From Chloroflexia bacterium (GTDB lineage Bacteria; Chloroflexota; Chloroflexia; Thermomicrobiales; UBA6265), in NCBI GenBank assembly GCA_013698285.1, contig JACCVE010000027.1, forward strand, positions 1 to 5,620: a DNA stretch of 5,620 nucleotides, in the 5' to 3' direction. This document shows, one piece after another, positions 3,824 to 5,620 of this stretch. Positions within the stretch are counted from its first letter, which is position 1; every line of letters starts with the position of its first letter. A program made the position numbers and the translations under genes. The notes under the pieces were generated by a model. The model was not told where the DNA came from. It searched no databases and saw only the letters and a list, made by a program, of their open reading frames with translations.

Positions 3824-5620
3824 ATGGCGAGAGGGCCATTCGGGTTTCGGACGCGAGGGCGACGCCGCGACGCGGACAACGGCGCGGCGGCACCCGCCCT
3901 CGCCGCGATTCGCCACGACTTGATCGCCGAGGAGCAGGCCCTCCTCGGTCGCCTGAGCACGGCCCTCGAGACCTATCCCGGCACGCCCGACGACCAGGCC
4001 GCCGTGCGCAGGGCCTCGGAACAGTTGCACGCGCTGTTCTTGCTGGTCGTGGTCGGTGAGTTCAACGCCGGCAAGTCGGCCTTCATCAACGCGCTGGTCG
4101 GGGCGCCCGTGATGCCGGAGGGAGTCCTGCCGACCACGTCGGTGATCAACCTACTGCGCCACGGGGAGGCGGTGTCCGAGCGCATCCTGGCCGACGGGGT
4201 GATCGAGCGGCGCCATCCGGCCGCGTTCCTCGAAGACATCACCGTGGTCGATACCCCCGGCACCAACGCGATCATCCGCGAGCACGAGGCCCTGACCCAG
4301 GAGTTCGTGCCGACGTCCGACCTGGTCCTCTTCGTCACCTCGGCCGAGCGCCCGTTCACCGAGAGTGAGCGGGAGTTCATGGCCGTGATCAGGGAGTGGG
4401 GCAAGAAGATCGTCGTGATCGTCAACAAGGTCGACCTGCTGCGGGACGAGGCCGCGGTCGAGCAGGTGGTGACCTTCGTCCGCGAGGGCGTCTCCCGCTT
4501 CGTCGGCTTCGAGGCCGAAGTCTTCGCGGTCGCGGCCCGCCTCGCCCTGGAGGCCAAGACTGGTCCCGCCGGTGAGGGTGGGGACGCCGCCCCAGCCGCG
4601 GACGTCCCGAGCGACGTGGGGGGCGGTAACGGTCTGGTCCCGGTGGACGGAGACCCGGACCTCGACCCGGCCCGCCAGCGGCAGTGGGACGCCAGCCGGT
4701 TCGAGGCCCTGGAGACCTTCATCTTCGACACCCTGGACGAGGAGGGCCGGGTCCGGCTGAAGCTGCTCAACCCGCTGGGGATCGCCGAGCACACCGCCGA
4801 CCGCTACCTGAAGGACGCCCACGACCGCCTGCTGGTGCTGCGGGAGGACATCGCCACGATCGAGAACATCGAGCACCAGCTCGAGATCTACCAGGAGGAC
4901 ATGCGGCGCCAGTTCGCCTACCACCTGACCCGGATCGAGAACATCATCGCCCGGATGGTGAACCGGGGCGACGCCTTCTTCGAGGAGACGATCCGGATCG
5001 GCCGCATCTTCGACCTGATCAATAGCGACCGCATCCGCGGCGAGTTCGAGCGGGCGGTGATCGGCGACACCGAGACCCGGATCGACACCACGATCGACGA
5101 GTTGATCGACTGGATGGTCGAGCAGGACCTGAGGACCTGGGAGGCCGTCACCGACTACATCGACCGGCGCCGCCTCAGCAAATATGAGGAGGGCCTGATC
5201 GGCGAGGTCAGTGGCCAGTTCCGCTACGACCGCCGGTCGCTGCTGGAGTCCGTCTCGAAGCGAGCCCGGGAAGAGGTCGAGCGCTACGACGCCAAGCGGG
5301 AGGCCTACGAGTTGTCGGTCTCGGTCCGCAACGCGGTCGCGACCGTGGCCGTGGCCGAGGCGGGCGCGGTCGGCCTCGGTGCCCTGGTGGTGGCGGCGGC
5401 CAGCACCGTGGCGGTCGACGTGACGGGGCTGCTGGCGGCGAGCGTGATCGCCGGGATCGGCCTGTTCGTCCTGCCCCGGCGGAGGAGGACGGCCCGGGAG
5501 GACTTCCACGGCCGGGCCTCGGAGTTGGAGGATCGCCTGTTGCAAGTGATGCGGGAGCAGTTCGAGCACGAGCTGGCCCGGTCCGTCACCCGAATCCGGG
5601 AGGCGATCGCCCCCTACACC
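3824..5620 (+). CDS. Dynamin-like GTPase with C-terminal membrane hairpin (3' end outside window)
   Basis: There are 599 codons from ATG 3824 to the right edge without a stop. The G domain shows all key motifs: P-loop G78-E-F-N-A-G-K84-S85, switch-I Thr in P-T104-T105-S, D143-T-P-G146 and N201-K-V-D204. A Gly/Ala/Pro/Asp-rich insert (about 246-289) separates it from a long, charged, mostly helical region (about 290-500), the expected stalk. Two hydrophobic stretches (about 502-528 and 530-550) follow, then P-R-R-R-R, like the membrane-inserting paddle of bacterial dynamin-like proteins, and then more helix. Such proteins bind GTP, assemble on membranes and remodel or protect them; the target membrane is unknown. 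The N-terminus is basic (R9-R15). An in-frame TGA at 3803 leaves ATG 3824 as the only sensible start, although its ribosome-binding site is weak (GGGGGA, 11 bases upstream). It diverges from the receiver gene. Its end and any downstream partner are unseen. Confidence 0.93.
   Translation, partial: MARGPFGFRTRGRRRDADNGAAAPALAAIRHDLIAEEQALLGRLSTALETYPGTPDDQAAVRRASEQLHALFLLVVVGEFNAGKSAFINALVGAPVMPEGVLPTTSVINLLRHGEAVSERILADGVIERRHPAAFLEDITVVDTPGTNAIIREHEALTQEFVPTSDLVLFVTSAERPFTESEREFMAVIREWGKKIVVIVNKVDLLRDEAAVEQVVTFVREGVSRFVGFEAEVFAVAARLALEAKTGPAGEGGDAAPAADVPSDVGGGNGLVPVDGDPDLDPARQRQWDASRFEALETFIFDTLDEEGRVRLKLLNPLGIAEHTADRYLKDAHDRLLVLREDIATIENIEHQLEIYQEDMRRQFAYHLTRIENIIARMVNRGDAFFEETIRIGRIFDLINSDRIRGEFERAVIGDTETRIDTTIDELIDWMVEQDLRTWEAVTDYIDRRRLSKYEEGLIGEVSGQFRYDRRSLLESVSKRAREEVERYDAKREAYELSVSVRNAVATVAVAEAGAVGLGALVVAAASTVAVDVTGLLAASVIAGIGLFVLPRRRRTAREDFHGRASELEDRLLQVMREQFEHELARSVTRIREAIAPYT

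Noticed and set aside
3601..3960. Leftward frames upstream of the receiver gene
   Set aside because: They are Arg/Pro-rich, partly antisense to the dynamin N-terminus, and have no ribosome-binding site or domain.
4151..5569. A 472-codon leftward frame opposite the dynamin-like gene
   Set aside because: It is antisense to a clear GTPase. The composition (Val, Asp, His, Gln, Gly, Leu) is what G/C-ending codons give in reverse, and no motif is present.

Overview
This is a GC-rich bacterial window with strong G/C bias at third codon positions (ATC, GTC, GCC, CGG and GAG dominate). No taxonomic marker is present. The combination of gene families suggests a Chloroflexota bacterium, perhaps of the Thermomicrobia/Sphaerobacter type: a membrane protein resembling the N-terminal part of a molybdopterin oxidoreductase, a lone receiver with an 'NDTQEIL' first strand, a PRC-barrel/DUF2382 protein, and a dynamin-like GTPase. 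That assignment is inference from family recall, not a search result.

Layout, left to right. Three genes point leftward. Positions 1-864 hold the N-terminal 288 residues of a multi-pass membrane protein that runs off the left edge. Positions 1133-1465 encode a small MazG-superfamily nucleoside triphosphate pyrophosphohydrolase (COG4997-like). Positions 1555-1812 probably encode an 85-residue protein I do not recognise. A 456-base region (1813-2268) without a convincing gene follows. It holds a short hairpin, a tandem 11-bp repeat and the ribosome-binding site of the next gene. A rightward gene (2269-3096) encodes a PRC-barrel plus DUF2382 (YsnF-type) protein. It converges on a leftward single-domain response regulator (3169-3582), with two inverted repeats in the 72 bases between them. 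Diverging from the response regulator, a rightward gene (3824 to the right edge) encodes 599 residues of a dynamin-like GTPase with a C-terminal membrane hairpin.

The genes do not form one obvious pathway. Recurring themes are housekeeping and stress (nucleotide pool cleaning, YsnF-type protein), signalling (receiver) and membrane work (dynamin, membrane oxidoreductase). The most unusual items are non-coding: a perfect 9-bp inverted repeat just upstream of the ribosome-binding site of the membrane gene, a perfect 14-bp palindrome, and the 11-bp tandem repeat upstream of the PRC/DUF2382 gene. I see no mobile element, CRISPR array, rRNA or tRNA, and no compelling evidence for a wholly new system.
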